Of a stretch of 64,000 nt of DNA, positions 1-10,617 are shown in pieces. Position numbers and translations under genes: made by a program. Below the pieces are notes generated by a model. That model did not search any database and was not told the origin of the DNA. It was given only the letters and a program-made list of their open reading frames with translations. This DNA comes from Hyaloperonospora brassicae. Lineage: Eukaryota > Oomycota > Peronosporomycetes > Peronosporales > Peronosporaceae. Numbering within the stretch: position 1 is the stretch's first letter; each line of letters starts with the position of its first letter. The stretch spans positions 62,001 to 126,000 of the forward strand of contig CANTFL010000498.1 of NCBI GenBank assembly GCA_947650285.1. The letters run 5' to 3'.

Positions 1-2192
1 CCTGTCTCTTTTTGCGCGTACGAGACGGTCCTTATATATATTTGTTTGCAGCAATAAAGCATGGGTATGGTGTGTTTTGATCAGAAATGAGCAGTGGTAT
101 GCAGGCTTGTGAGCCAGAAAAAGTGAGGCTCTGCGTGCGCAGGCGGTACATTTCTAAAGGATGGAGAAAAGAATGATGTTTTGTCTCAAACGACATGCTT
201 GCACGTTACCGGCTTGTTTGTATTCGAGTCCGTACCTTACTCCGTCATAAAATCCAGTCCCTGGTTAAGTTTGGCTGCGCCAGTAATACCGTAGAAACAA
301 TTGTTAAAGTCACTTCCCAATTTGCGCCTTCGGGCACCAACGGCCAAGCGACGAAGACCTCCAACGAACGGGACAACCGGTCCCCTTTTCCTATGCGAGG
401 AGCCTTTTCATATAAGGCCCAGGTTAGAGGGGCGGGGCTTCCCGCCGCTGCGTGCGTACATGAGGTAGCGCGGCGCCTAAATCGAAAGGGAATCAACAAC
501 CGAGACACCCCGAAGTAAGGGTCGGGGGCGCCTCCAGCATTCGTCCCCCACCTACTAGTTCCTTCTATGATACGTTGGCCTTCAAGTGGCCGGCCCGGTC
601 CGCAAGTCTATTCGTCCCACGGAGCGAAACCTCCTGGATCGTGATTTGGTCATTGTCGTCTCAGTGCTGTAGCGGCCATCGGGGGCGATTGAAGTAGTGC
701 CCGGCGGTATTGCGACTATAGCGCTCTGTTAGCATCCCGGACAAGAAAATTTGTTTCACGTGCCCTCTGCAGAGTGTCCCCGCGTAGTCTAAAAGATTAG
801 GCCAGCAGGCTGAGCCAGCGAGGAAGAGTAGGATGTAGTCCAGGTAGAAGCGCACCGACATCGTATGGGGCTCAGCACTTGCTCAGCGTTCAGGTTTTAC
901 ACAGGTTGGTTTAAGGACGAGAAAAGGTACCCGATTTGTTGCACATCGTCGTGACGAAATGGCACAGGGTCATAATCATGCGCGCACGTATACCAACACA
1001 TATCGTTATCAGTACAAGACTCCAAGTCGACATTTACACATCCTGCGGTGCAGTTACTATGCATGGCAGCACGAAGCTCAAGATGCATCGTCAGGAGCTA
1101 CTTTTTTTATGACTGACACTTTAGCTTGCCCACTTCTTCTCTCCTAAATTGTTTGATACCTTGTCCACCTAGTGTACAGCTGTATATGTTGGCATGCGCA
1201 CATCGACTTTGAGGGCCAGAACAAAGCCTAACCGGTTAAAATGTTCGTATCACGATTTATATCGATGCAGTTTTGGCGCACAACCGTCCAATAACTTGTT
1301 CGGACCGATACTAAGGCGCCAACCGCTGGTATATCTACGAAACTGCCGCACTGTGGTCCTTCGAGCACAACTACTACAAGTTGCAACGAAAGCTTATAAA
1401 GTACACTTCTTGCTGAATGTCAGTGCAGGCTTATATGTGTTATAATTCTACAACGAAGATCGTCCTGCTAGCGTTGACGTCATCGATGCTTCAAGCTCCC
1501 GTCCTGTAGTTATTGGGGTCTATTCACAATAAGTTGACGCAAGTCCTCTGTAGTCTTAACTTTTGACGTCTGCGTGAAATCATAAAAGAATGCGTGATTC
1601 CATGCGAAAAAAATCTCTTATTTTCTCTGTTCATCTCGACCAAGCCACATTTACTTGGAATATAGGCGCCGAGACGAAGACAGGCAGGGTAGGACCAACA
1701 AACGATCGGCACATCTTGTTGCCGCCACTCATTCATTCAATTTAAAAAAATACCTCATGTCATCTCCAAGACCGCACGCAACCGGATTGCCCTACAATAT
1801 ACAGATATTGTATTTGACGGTTGGCTCAATTTGGATGATGAAAAGACTCGCCAACATATATCGGTGTATCCATCTCATCGTCGACCTGATATAGACGTTG
1901 ACGTCTTGATTTTATCGCGTTGATTAATATGTGCCTTGATTCTCTGAAATAGTAGAAACATTTAGATGCAAAATGACCGTTTCTTCATAGGCAGTAGAAT
2001 GAGCTACGACTTGTCGATTTTTTTCTTCGTGTATTGCATGTTAATACCTGTCATCTCGGTAACGAAGGGATACACGGTTCAGTCGCATCTTCTGATACCC
2101 GCTAAATTCTGCTTAATGCTAAGTCACGTTGTGCCGCGACTGTTAGTATGTTGCAACAAGGTGAACTCGATTAATGTCGTTAAAACAAATTA
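1..2192. other. Region without a recognisable gene
   Basis: No open frame here shows a recognisable domain or a convincing start. The first 60 bases hold a TATATATA (33-40) followed by AATAAA (53-58), a spacing that can occur at an LTR promoter/polyadenylation zone, but no LTR partner is seen. A GC-rich block (about 290-650) has short overlapping frames on both strands, which is typical of chance openness in GC-rich DNA. The rest becomes progressively AT-rich. Confidence 0.5.
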
Positions 2193-2589
2193 TGTTAAAT
2201 GATACGACAAATTTTTGCAACGTTTTTCAACATTTGCGTGGCTAAGTTGATATTGAACGGATGTAAACGTCGAAGGTAGTATTGGGCACAGCTCCACATA
2301 TTGTTTATAGTCCATCAAATCAATGCACGAAACCATTTATCGCAACTAGACGCACACAATCGTTGACGAGCGAGTAGATACATTTCCACTTTCTAGTTTG
2401 ATACGCGTTGAGAACTATCAAAAGGGTTGACCCCAGGGACATAGCTAAATCTTATTCAGTGTTACTTACTTCTTGTTCCATTTCTACATTGAATAGATAA
2501 ATGCGATCGATGCATGATACATTCTACACAAAACTCGAGTCACCTGTGCAGACCATGTGATTGTTGAAAGCTTGTAATATGCCTGTACA
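2193..2589. repeat. LTR-like dispersed repeat, copy 1
   Basis: This 397-bp block is repeated at 29361-29756 in the same orientation at roughly 85 percent identity by eye. Similarity starts exactly at a TG and ends exactly at a TACA in both copies, with unrelated flanks, which is the behaviour of an LTR (5'-TG...CA-3'). No 5-bp target duplication is left (left flank AATTA, right flank TTCTG). It is unrelated to the TGTAACGGGG LTR family. Most likely a solo LTR of an old family; a non-autonomous element with TG/CA ends is the alternative. Confidence 0.6.
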
Positions 2590-3051
2590 TTCTGTGGATG
2601 GCCTATTCCATATATGGATTATTTAGTAGTGCTGTATATAATTTTGCGTACGCACAGGCATTATTGACATATTGTTGGGCTATTAGAGGGTAAATAGATT
2701 ATTACATTATATATAACGATCTGTGGAAGCGCAAGTCTTCGTTGTGTAGAAACTACACAAATACGATTCTTAACACCTGTCCGAAGTTTCAATCACATCT
2801 AATATTAATGGGAGTGAAACCGAGCCACTAATATAAATTTCCTATCTACGTGTATTAGTCCGAGCGGGAGCCATACCCATCTTACCTGTATCTGTCTTAA
2901 TGCCTTTCAGTCGCCCACTCAAGGTGCCAGCTGCGCGTATTCCACTAGATCCGTGCAAGCAACCTCTAGTAGCTACTTTTCACTACAGGCGCTTTTATAA
3001 CGAAAGCTGGTGGCCAAAACTTTGCCGCCTTGTTTCAAGAACATAAATATC

Positions 3052-3056
3052 TAGCT
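3052..3056. repeat. Target site duplication TAGCT (left copy)
   Basis: TAGCT directly abuts the TG that opens the LTR at 3057 and is repeated at 11011-11015 directly after the CA that closes the other LTR. Five base pairs is the usual duplication for Ty3/gypsy integrases, so the two LTRs belong to one insertion. Confidence 0.9.
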
Positions 3057-3447
3057 TGTAACGGGGACACCCTTGCGTGAACTTAACGCAAGGGTTTCGG
3101 TGCCCCGACAGACGAACACGAGGCAAACGAGGAAGCGTAGATAAGGTAAAAGCAGAACTGTTATATTAATATAATTAAGTCTTTTTGCTACTGTCTCTCT
3201 GTTTGACTTAACTTAATTATACTAATATAACTGAGTGTATGGTGACGTCTCGTCACCACTCATTGCGCGCGTCTTGCGGCGATTGGTGGGTTGATATCAT
3301 CAAGATATCAACCAATGAACAGACTCTTTGGTCGACCCTTCAACATCACCACTATTGGTGATATTGTCGAAAGAATATTCAACATAGTATTCTTTATTGT
3401 CATTATCTTTAAAATGACAATTCCATATAACGGGCTGCCCCGTTGCA
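3057..3447 (-). repeat. 3' LTR of the gypsy element
   Basis: Starts TGTAACGGGG and ends CCGTTGCA, a one-base variant of CCGTTACA in the partner LTR. It is built largely of stem-loops: 3070-3078 with 3086-3094 (9 bp, loop 7), 3161-3180 with 3211-3230 (20 bp, one mismatch), 3241-3247 with 3251-3257 (7 bp, loop 3) and 3289-3298 with 3304-3313 (10 bp, loop 5). Confidence 0.92.
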
Positions 3448-3461
3448 TTACCCCCCCCCTT
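3448..3461 (-). other. Polypurine tract of the gypsy element
   Basis: On the minus strand this reads AAGGGGGGGGGTAA immediately before the TG of the 3' LTR, the expected position and composition of the plus-strand primer (PPT). The plus strand shows a run of nine C (3451-3459). Confidence 0.8.
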
Positions 3462-3580
3462 AACTGATAGTCATCGTGTGACTATTGAAAATATGGCGGC
3501 CACCCGTTGGGCACCATTGGGACAGGGAGCACTTGTTGGGTTCGTTCCATTCAATTTCCGCTTGACCTCGCATAGTTGAC

Positions 3581-5059
3581 ATGTCAATGCGGGGTGACTC
3601 AAGACCCGCACAGCTCGGTGCTGTGCCAGCCTCAGTCGCAGACGATTCGTCGTCTGCTGCTCCTTCTTCGCCTGCAGCAATAGGTGCTGCAGGTGCATGC
3701 GGCATTACACCGCTTGCGCATGATGACCCCGACGTTAAGGTCATCTACTCTGGTGAGTCAGACGTGTCTGACTCGGGCAATGCTCCAGAGGCGTCTCTCT
3801 CACCGGCTACGCCTCAGTATTCGCCAAGGCCACTGCCGAACGAACGGACTCGTGATTTGAATCACAGTCTGTTCGGCAGTGATGACGAAGTTGATCAGGG
3901 TGGTGAGGAGTATTACTCCTTATCACCGCCGACTCGTGCCTCTTCGCACGAGCGTGAAGACGATGGCGTGAGACGTCGTCAATCTGGGAGCCGTGGTACC
4001 GAAAAGGGTACCACTGTGGAGCGTGATGAGCTGAAGCCGTGTCGTTTGCCCGAACGGCTCATCAGTAGCTTACCTCACGAGACAAGCCAACACCATCGAA
4101 TGCCCTTATTCGATGCGACTGAGCTTCACGGCTTGAGTTCCAGCGCGAAGAACTTTCGCGCTGAAGAAGATTTTTATCTCGATGTCTTTCTTAGACATCG
4201 ATGGTACAACAGCAACCAAAAGCGTGACAAAACATCGCTTTTGGCTGCGTGGAACGCGTTTGTCCAAAACGTAAAGAATTTTAGACGAGAAGGGTGGCTT
4301 AAGAAACTTGAGGCGACACGCCTCAGGTTCGAAAAGCGAACGCCAACCGGTGCAAGGTACCGGTTGCACTGTTTGTCGAGTGAGGCAGACATTCCTTGCC
4401 TCACATGGGGATACCCTTGTGCGAGTTGTGTTGACAACTCGCAGCGTGCACATAGGGACGTGTATTCCCTAAGTTCGCCCTGGGGAAGGGCACACATCTC
4501 ACAGAAGATGCGTGACGCGATTACAAACTTGCAATCCGTCTACAAGCGCCTAGGTCGCGTGTTTACCGATGGGCCACAGGACTCATCGGATGGGTCTCGT
4601 CATACTGGCGGACGAGACCTTCAACATCCATCAACAGCTGAGAGCGGGGCTCCCAGCCGTTTCAAGTGGGTCGATACCCCCGCCACTGGACGAGGTAGCT
4701 CGTCCTTGATCCTGAATCGTCACACTGATTCAAGATACGCTCCACTAGAAAGCGTTGATCACCGTGAGCATCTACCAAAGGATGTGGTTGAGGAGGAAAG
4801 ACCTCCTCAAGATGATTCCGCTCACCATCTCGACCCTTACGATATGGATCGCAAAATCGATGTATTGCGCGATGACTTGAAGCACGAGCGCGACCGGCGC
4901 TACGCTTGGACTGATACCGTGCGGAAGAACCGCAAGGATCACGAGGCTGATCGGGCGAGGGATCGCGCCGATTATGCCACAGCGCAGATTCAGGTCGAGT
5001 GGGATGTCCGCTCCCTTTACGGCGAGCTGGCGACAGCTCGCGGGAGATATCTCGGTTGA
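3581..5059 (+). CDS. Large antisense ORF inside the gypsy element (492 aa, coiled coil)
   Basis: I do not recognise the product. ATG at 3581 opens 492 codons on the strand opposite to gag-pol, between the 3' LTR and the integrase tail. Residues about 1-150 are acidic and rich in Ser/Pro. About 185-330 is a compact, mixed, possibly folded region with Trp residues and a Cys cluster (CLTWGYPCASC). The C-terminus from about residue 425 is a charged coiled coil. The coiled coil continues past the stop in the next frame to 5190 (EISRLSSEVLYLRDQ and on), so a frameshift near 5040 has probably cut a protein of about 535 residues. The part 3581-4560 lies outside pol; 4560-5190 is overprinted on the chromodomain and the linker before it. 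Known plant retrotransposons also carry antisense ORFs between pol and the 3' LTR; whether this one is homologous is unknown. A chance opening is unlikely at this length, given the continuing heptads. Confidence 0.6.
   Translation: MSMRGDSRPAQLGAVPASVADDSSSAAPSSPAAIGAAGACGITPLAHDDPDVKVIYSGESDVSDSGNAPEASLSPATPQYSPRPLPNERTRDLNHSLFGSDDEVDQGGEEYYSLSPPTRASSHEREDDGVRRRQSGSRGTEKGTTVERDELKPCRLPERLISSLPHETSQHHRMPLFDATELHGLSSSAKNFRAEEDFYLDVFLRHRWYNSNQKRDKTSLLAAWNAFVQNVKNFRREGWLKKLEATRLRFEKRTPTGARYRLHCLSSEADIPCLTWGYPCASCVDNSQRAHRDVYSLSSPWGRAHISQKMRDAITNLQSVYKRLGRVFTDGPQDSSDGSRHTGGRDLQHPSTAESGAPSRFKWVDTPATGRGSSSLILNRHTDSRYAPLESVDHREHLPKDVVEEERPPQDDSAHHLDPYDMDRKIDVLRDDLKHERDRRYAWTDTVRKNRKDHEADRARDRADYATAQIQVEWDVRSLYGELATARGRYLG
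4563..4810 (-). pseudogene. Chromodomain of the gypsy pol polyprotein, with nonsense codon
   Basis: The minus strand encodes RFLVERILN, then TSYLVQWRGY, then WEPRSQLL and VRQYDETHP, the order of a retroelement chromodomain (aromatic-cage Y/W positions and the YLVxWRGY core). Such domains sit at the C-terminus of chromovirus integrases and steer integration to marked chromatin. An in-frame TGA falls after RGYRPT, where a Trp codon (TGG) is expected, so the frame is broken. An Arg/Pro-rich linker (about 4810-5110) joins it to the integrase. The whole domain lies antisense to the C-terminal half of the plus-strand ORF at 3581-5059. Confidence 0.8.
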
Positions 5060-5195
5060 GTTCCGAGGTATTATATCTGCGCGACCAGATGGATCGTCTG
5101 GAGCGTGAGCGCAATAACTTGACGGATGTTGTTGAACGTGGAGGCTATCTTCATCGGAAGAAGAAGGCTCGTACTGACATTACGGCCTGAGCCTC

Positions 5196-6740
5196 TCACG
5201 TAAAACGTAGGATGCGCGCGCATCTTACGTGGCAATACGATCGTGTATGCATTGCCCTTGCAATGCAACACTCGAAATGGCCCAATGTATTTCGGCAGTA
5301 GTTTACAACTGCCGACACTAGTGACTTCATGTCCAGGTAATTTGCCGTAGACAGTAGTACTAGGTCGTTAATTTTAAATGAAAGAACATTTGCTCTTCCA
5401 TTCTTGTCTGCGTTTTGTTTCTGGCGGTCCACCGCGTTTGCGATGGAGTCCTGAACGAAACGGACTACCGCCTCTCGAGTCATCAGTAAGTTCTCTGCTG
5501 ACTCTTTGTTTTGTCTTTCAGTGCGCTTCGTGCGCACTTCTAAGAGATCGTTCTCTTCTTTAGCGAGGTTGTCGTTTTCCTCGCTGGAAAAATCGTCACC
5601 ATCATCCGAGTCAATGATAGCGTCGCCGCTTTTACTGAGGTGATCTTCTTCATCGATGTCGACCTGATTGACATCGGCATCATACGTGACGACGTTAGCG
5701 TCGACACGTGATGAGCAAGAGCCAAAACGGTTTTTGCTCGAGCGAGTCCCTCCCCCCTTATCCAAGAGTCACACTCTAGAAGGGCGGGCACACGTGGATG
5801 GCGTAAGCCATTCACGTAGAACGGTGTGTGCTGTGTTGAAGCATGCACCGAATCATTGATGGCGAATTCCACCATTGGATGGAATTCGCTCCAACTCGAA
5901 AACGAATGTACATATCCTCGAAGGATCTCCTTAAGGACACGGTTCGCACTTTCCGTCTAACCATCTGTTTCCGGATGGTCAGAAGTAAAAAATTTCAATC
6001 GTGTTCCAAGAGAACGGAACACGGTTTGCTAAAATTCTGCCGTGAACCGAGGGTCACGGTCGGATACGAGTTCACGAGGCAACCCGTGGGGTCGGAAGAC
6101 CGTGTCTAGAAAGACACGAGCACAACCTTGAGCCTTGATCGACTCGGGGACAGCAGCAAGATAGACCATCTTGCAGAATCGGTCAACAAAGACAAGACTA
6201 TCGTTATTCTTGTGAGCGTCTTCGGGAAAACCGAGGACGAAGTCCATTGAAACGGACTGCCAACACTCAGCCGGGCCAGGCAGAGATTGCAAGGGTGCAC
6301 GGAATGAAGGACTAGGCTTCACCCGTTGACAAACCTCGCAAGCACGTATGTTCTTGCGTACAAACTGATACTGGCGGGGCCGATAAAACACGACTTACCG
6401 TGAGGTAAGTCTTTTCTCTACCACGATGGCCGCCTGTTGGGGCATCGTGACACTCATACATGATGCGTAATCGCAAATCATGATGAGCGGGTACGACGAC
6501 ACGAGGCGTGTCGTCGGCAATGGCTGTGTAGTACAGAAATCCGTTGCGTGTACTATACCGATCCTCATCGGATCGGTACAAAGCCGGTAAATCCCTCATT
6601 GATTTACTGGATGGATCCACCAGCTGATCCATCAATCGCAAAAGATCCTTATCTTCTGCGTGTGCCTTTCGTACGTCGTCAAGTAAACTTGACGACGGTA
6701 AATTGACTGACAGTGTCGCAACAGTGTGGCTTATCCTCAC
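5196..6740 (-). pseudogene. Gypsy integrase, broken into frames
   Basis: From 6740 down: the zinc-binding N-terminus (HHDLRLRIMYECHD and GGHRGREKTY, then CEVCQR at about 6330), the catalytic core with MDFVLGFPED (first Asp, about 6240) and LVSDRDPRF (second Asp, about 6045), then DG*TESANRVL (catalytic Glu, about 5960), where a TAG replaces the expected Gln codon. VEFAINDSVHAST (about 5870) and LPRKMRAHPTFYV (about 5230) complete the core and C-terminal domain. A frameshift near 6390 separates the zinc domain from the core, and further shifts lie between 6029 and 5540. The enzyme would insert the cDNA into chromosomal DNA; this copy cannot make it intact. Confidence 0.88.
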
Positions 6741-6847
6741 TGTTGGATTGTGCGTCCGGCTCGAAATCGGGCCGGCGCATCAGCGACGACGTTTAGTCGT
6801 CCTGGTTTATACTCCACGGAGAAGTTATACTCGGCGATGAAAGACAG

Positions 6848-7267
6848 CTACCTCGCCATTCTTTGCGAGAGGTGTGGGATGTTTACGGTCGTGCGTAATG
6901 ACGCATGGTCCGTATGGACGATGAACGGTCTATCTACCAATAGATAGACCCGGAACTTAGCCAGTGCATACTTCATGGCAAGGAGTTCCTTGTCATGCAC
7001 TGGGTAATTGCGCTCAGCTAATTGTAGCCGACGCGATTGATAACAGATGACGCGCTCCGCGCCATCTGCATCGAACTGCATTAACGCACAGCCGTTTGCT
7101 AAATCGCTGGCGTCACAGGCCACATGAAATGGTCTGTCCTGATCTGCAATCGCCAAGATCGGCGATTGCATCAAGCTTTGCTTGATACCCTCAAAGGAAC
7201 GCTGGCACTCAGCTTTCCATGACCACTTGACATTTTTCTTGAGCAAGGAAGAAAGATGAACAGTCAT
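6848..7267 (-). pseudogene. Gypsy RNase H domain
   Basis: The minus strand reads HVACDASDLANGCALMQ, then ERNYPVHDKELLAMKYALAK and FIVHTDHASL. These are the three acidic landmarks (D in CDAS, E in DKELL, D in HTDH) of the RNase H fused to Ty3/gypsy reverse transcriptase. The upstream connection (LLKKNVKWSW, QRSFEGIKQSL) is also typical. The frame is open across the domain but is separated from the RT and integrase frames by stops. RNase H degrades the RNA strand during reverse transcription. Confidence 0.88.
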
Positions 7268-7330
7268 ATCGGCGTAGTTGCGCGAGTACTAGTGCAAGTA
7301 CGCCGCTACAACAAGGTACTTCCTTAGTCG

Positions 7331-8321
7331 CTAGACATCATCTGGCACTGTCCAGTCGGTGATCGCCTTGATCTTTTCGGGATCAGGTCGTACGCCGTAT
7401 TTACCCACGATGCACCCAAGAAGTGGAATTTCGCTAGCCGCGAATATACACTTCTTGAGGTTTGCGTACAACTTGTGCTTGCGCATAAGTTGAAGAACCT
7501 GACGAACGTGAGTTCTGTGAACTTCAACGTCCGTCTTTCCGTCCATAGCCTGGCCATGGTCGAACACTTCGTCGAAGTAACTCGGTGCGAAGTCTCGCAC
7601 CGGTCTCAACAGATTTGTAACACATCTGTTGAAAGTACCAGGGGCATTGCTAATCCCCTGTGGCATCACTAGCCACTCCCACAGCATACCGGCGGGGGTG
7701 CTCACTGCTGTGTACGGGAGATCCCGTTCACGCATGAGGATCTGATACAAGCCATCCATCAGATCCATGGACTAAAAGATGGTACTCTTTGACATACCAT
7801 CTATGATTACGTCCTTCCTCGGTATCGGCGTCTGAGCCGGTACTGTTGCAGCATTCAACTTGTTGAATGTGTGCACTATCCGCCATCCTCCTGTGGACTT
7901 TCGCACATAGAAGGTCGGATAGCTGTGAGGGGATGTTGATTCCCTCACATGGCCCGCTGCTAAGCGATCGGCAAAGAACTTGTCGATCGCTAGTACTTGT
8001 TCACGAGGCAGTGGCTACTGCTTTATGACACAGTACTCCGAGCCCGATTTGAGGTAGATCTCGTGTCGAGTGCATTTTTCCTTGGGCAACTCGCAAGGTA
8101 TGGATTCAGGGAACACATCTTTGAATCCGATAAAAACCTTATACAAGGATTTGCCTGAAGTGACTCCCAGGATTGAGACGTGTATCGCTCAATACAAGTC
8201 TTCTCAGCGAGGACACTTCGTCCATCGATGAACTGCTCAGAACTCTCTCGGTCTCAGTAAACACCATTTCCGATCGAATATCGGTAATGTACTCGTCCTC
8301 TTCGACGAGTATGCAGATTTT
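7331..8321 (-). pseudogene. Gypsy reverse transcriptase with altered catalytic motif
   Basis: The clear part is 7331-7768: MDLMDGLYQILM, GMLWEWLVMPQGISNAPGTF and LYANLKKCIF are standard gypsy RT blocks. The catalytic box, normally Y/F-x-D-D, reads SYFDEVFDH, so the second catalytic Asp is Glu. A TAG just upstream (in STIF*SMDL, about 7770) stops the frame. From 7769 to 8321 the N-terminal palm and linker to protease survive only as short pieces in several frames (for example VIIDGMSK). Both the nonsense codon and the D-to-E change argue that the enzyme is dead. Confidence 0.85.
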
Positions 8322-9416
8322 CTAGACTTTGCAACTTCGCAGATCACGCAAGAACCGTTTCGGTTCTTGCGTCAGCAGTTGAGTTATCTCTGAAGTTAAC
8401 TTCGGAGGCGCAACCAGATTAAGCATGTAAGCGCCTTCACTTGATCCGTCATTAACCAAGACGTTTAACGTCTCGGTTACTTCGTGGGAACTCCGTTCCA
8501 AAGGTTGCTGAAGGCCTAATCCTTCAGCGAGCGACTCTTGAGGAATTCCTTCCTCAAGTACGTGGGGACTTATTCCCTCGACGTCTTCCGACTGTGGCTG
8601 TGCAACCACAGTCAGGCACCAATCCTCTATGGTCGACTCTCCTTTCGACCTAGGATTTCCATGTTGCCCTTTGAAGGCAACAGGTTTCTTTTGTCTAAGA
8701 TGCTGCCCGCTAGGCATGCATCCATGTCCCGGTCCACTCGACTTATTCGAGTGGTGGACCTTCGGCGCATCCTGTACTTCTACACAGCCGCCGGGAGCTT
8801 GCTCCACAGTGTAGTGATCAACTACACTGTGATCTTCTTGTGCAGTCCTGCTATCTACCGTACCGCAAGTGAGGACATCGCACTCACTCGCAGAACATCC
8901 ACACGCTTGTGGACGCTCCAAGATGTTCATCAGATGGCCATCGGATGAACAAGCGGCAGGCATCTTCACGGATCGATGCTGCCAGCTCACCCTTAACTCG
9001 TACCTTCCGAGCCAAGGTAATCCCAGGATGACATCAAATTTGTCATCCAGATCCAGTACGTTGAAGTCATCATCGTACTGTTCGCCCTCCAACGTGTAGT
9101 GGATTCCTACTACACGTTTCTCAACGGTAATCGATGCGCCTGTTGCAAGGACCACCGTCATCCTCGTGAGGGGAATGTCGCGCTAAACGAACTTGACCCA
9201 TCGACCCTCTAATGACTGGCGACGAACAAAGTTGTTCGACGCCCCACAGTCTACTAGGGCACGAAGCGACAAATCTGTTGTCACTTCCAACTTCAAGGTG
9301 ATGAGTGAAACGTCATCACCAGGTGCAGAGATACACAATGATTGTGTGTGTGGGGCAACATTCGTCAAGAGATTTGCAAATTCTCTTGAGGTTGCTGGAT
9401 CAGTAGGGCGCCCCAC
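8322..9416 (-). pseudogene. Gypsy retropepsin-like protease region
   Basis: LRALVDCGASNNFVRRQSL (about 9240) is the active-site segment of a retropepsin-like aspartic protease, with D-C-G-A in place of the usual D-S/T-G-A. The frame goes on through LATGAS, FDVILGLPWL (the hydrophobic psi-loop-like block) and a poorly conserved tail down to 8322. One TAG at 9183-9185 splits the reading frame into 9186-9416 and 8322-9182, apparently from a single substitution. The enzyme would process Gag-Pol. The Cys beside the catalytic Asp may be a family trait and not damage; this needs comparison with other copies. Confidence 0.78.
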
Positions 9417-9418
9417 CC

Positions 9419-10560
9419 CTACTGACCCCGACCAATTTTTGATGGTCCGTCTCGCTGGTGCGGCTTCGCAACAGCGCTGGTCTCACGCCCATTGCCCTCT
9501 CTGGTAAATGGTCGTCCATTTCGCTCAGTAATGTTTGGTACTGGGCGTGGATCACTACACTCGCATGCGTAGTGCCTTAACTTATGACACCGATTGCACT
9601 TCTGCAATCGCTTGTTGTTTGAAGAGCGATATCTCTTGCTCTCAACATAAAAGAGGTCCATTGTTTTTGGACCTCTGATCTCTTGTCGTCTCGGTGGACG
9701 ATAAGAGTTCGAGCTAGCATGAGCCTGTCTCATGCTTAAGTCTTCCTGTTCCGCGGCTGATATCGCTTCTTCAAGCGTATTCAGCTCAAGGCGGAACAGG
9801 TGGCTCCCGACGGTCCCTTCTGCGAGCCCTTGCATGAAAACAACAATCAACGTGTGTTCATGAACTGGGTTAGCAGTTATACTACTCGCGAGGAGTCGTA
9901 TATGTTGTGCGAAAACTTGCCTATCAGGCCTACCCTGCTTGAGTTTCAGGAGCTCAGAACGAGCCCTGAACTCAGCTCGTGGTGGCCCAAACGTTTGTCT
10001 GAGCCGGGACTTGAAGTCATCTAGCGACCTAAACACATTTGGGTCGCTACTCTCGATCTCCAGGGACCAAGTTTTAGCACGTCCTGCCAAGTGGTTCTGA
10101 GCAAATGGGAGTTTTATTCGCTCATCTTCGACGCGACGAGCCTTTAGGGCTCTGTCGAGTTCGACAAACCACAGTAACAGGGAGTCTTCCGTGACTCCAC
10201 TGTATTTGGAGATGTCAACTTTCATGACTTCGGGACGTCGCGCATGTGCCGTCCCGCCCACAGCAGCATGGAATTGCTGCTGTCTCAACAGCTCTGTCTG
10301 TTGAGCACAGAGTTCTCTCAACTGCTCGGCCTGTTGAGAGCCTTGCTGGTGAAGCAAGGCTACTTTCTCCCTTTCGGCGATAAGGTTAATTTTAAATGAA
10401 CTTGGCTATTGCGGCATGTTGTTGGTCTCTGTCTAGAGACTCCAACATGGCGCTAATGGCAAACTCGCCTATGGTAGAACTTATTTGTTCTACCGCACTC
10501 CATTCGATGTCACTCAAATGGGTAAACCTTTCACGCGTGACGTAAAGGTCTCTTCATCAT
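9419..10560 (-). pseudogene. Gypsy gag (nucleocapsid) with frameshifted N-terminus
   Basis: The open part (9419-10357) has a coiled start, a retrotransposon gag domain (VDISKYSGVTEDSLLLWF, then FGPPRAEFRARSELLKLKQG) and, near the end, a CX2CX4HX4C zinc knuckle, CNRCHKLRHYACEC. Comparison with the second element (63079-63696) shows that Gag originally began further upstream. HLSDIEWSA and SSTIG pieces lie at about 10430-10520 in shifted frames, so the N-terminus is broken by at least two frameshifts and stops. Gag packages the element RNA; the knuckle binds nucleic acid. Confidence 0.88.
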
Positions 10561-10596
10561 CCAACATGTTCATGTTGAATGTTGTGGTCCTTGGTA

Positions 10597-10615
10597 GGAC
10601 TACAAAGTGCTACCA
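10597..10615 (-). other. Primer binding site of the gypsy element
   Basis: On the minus strand, two bases inside the 5' LTR end, the sequence starts TGGTAGCA, complementary to a tRNA 3' end of TGCTACCA. A 3' end of GCT-A-CCA implies an A1:U72 acceptor pair, which is typical of eukaryotic initiator tRNA-Met. The next 11 bases are kept in the second element (63136-63154) but do not match an initiator sequence I can vouch for. Confidence 0.6.
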
Positions 10616-10617
10616 GG

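Noticed and set aside
1..160. 3' end of an LTR with TATA box and AATAAA
   Set aside because: The window begins here and no matching copy or termini are visible.
195..518. 107-codon frame in a GC-rich patch
   Set aside because: Overlaps an 87-codon frame on the other strand; GC-rich DNA opens both strands by chance, and there is no domain.
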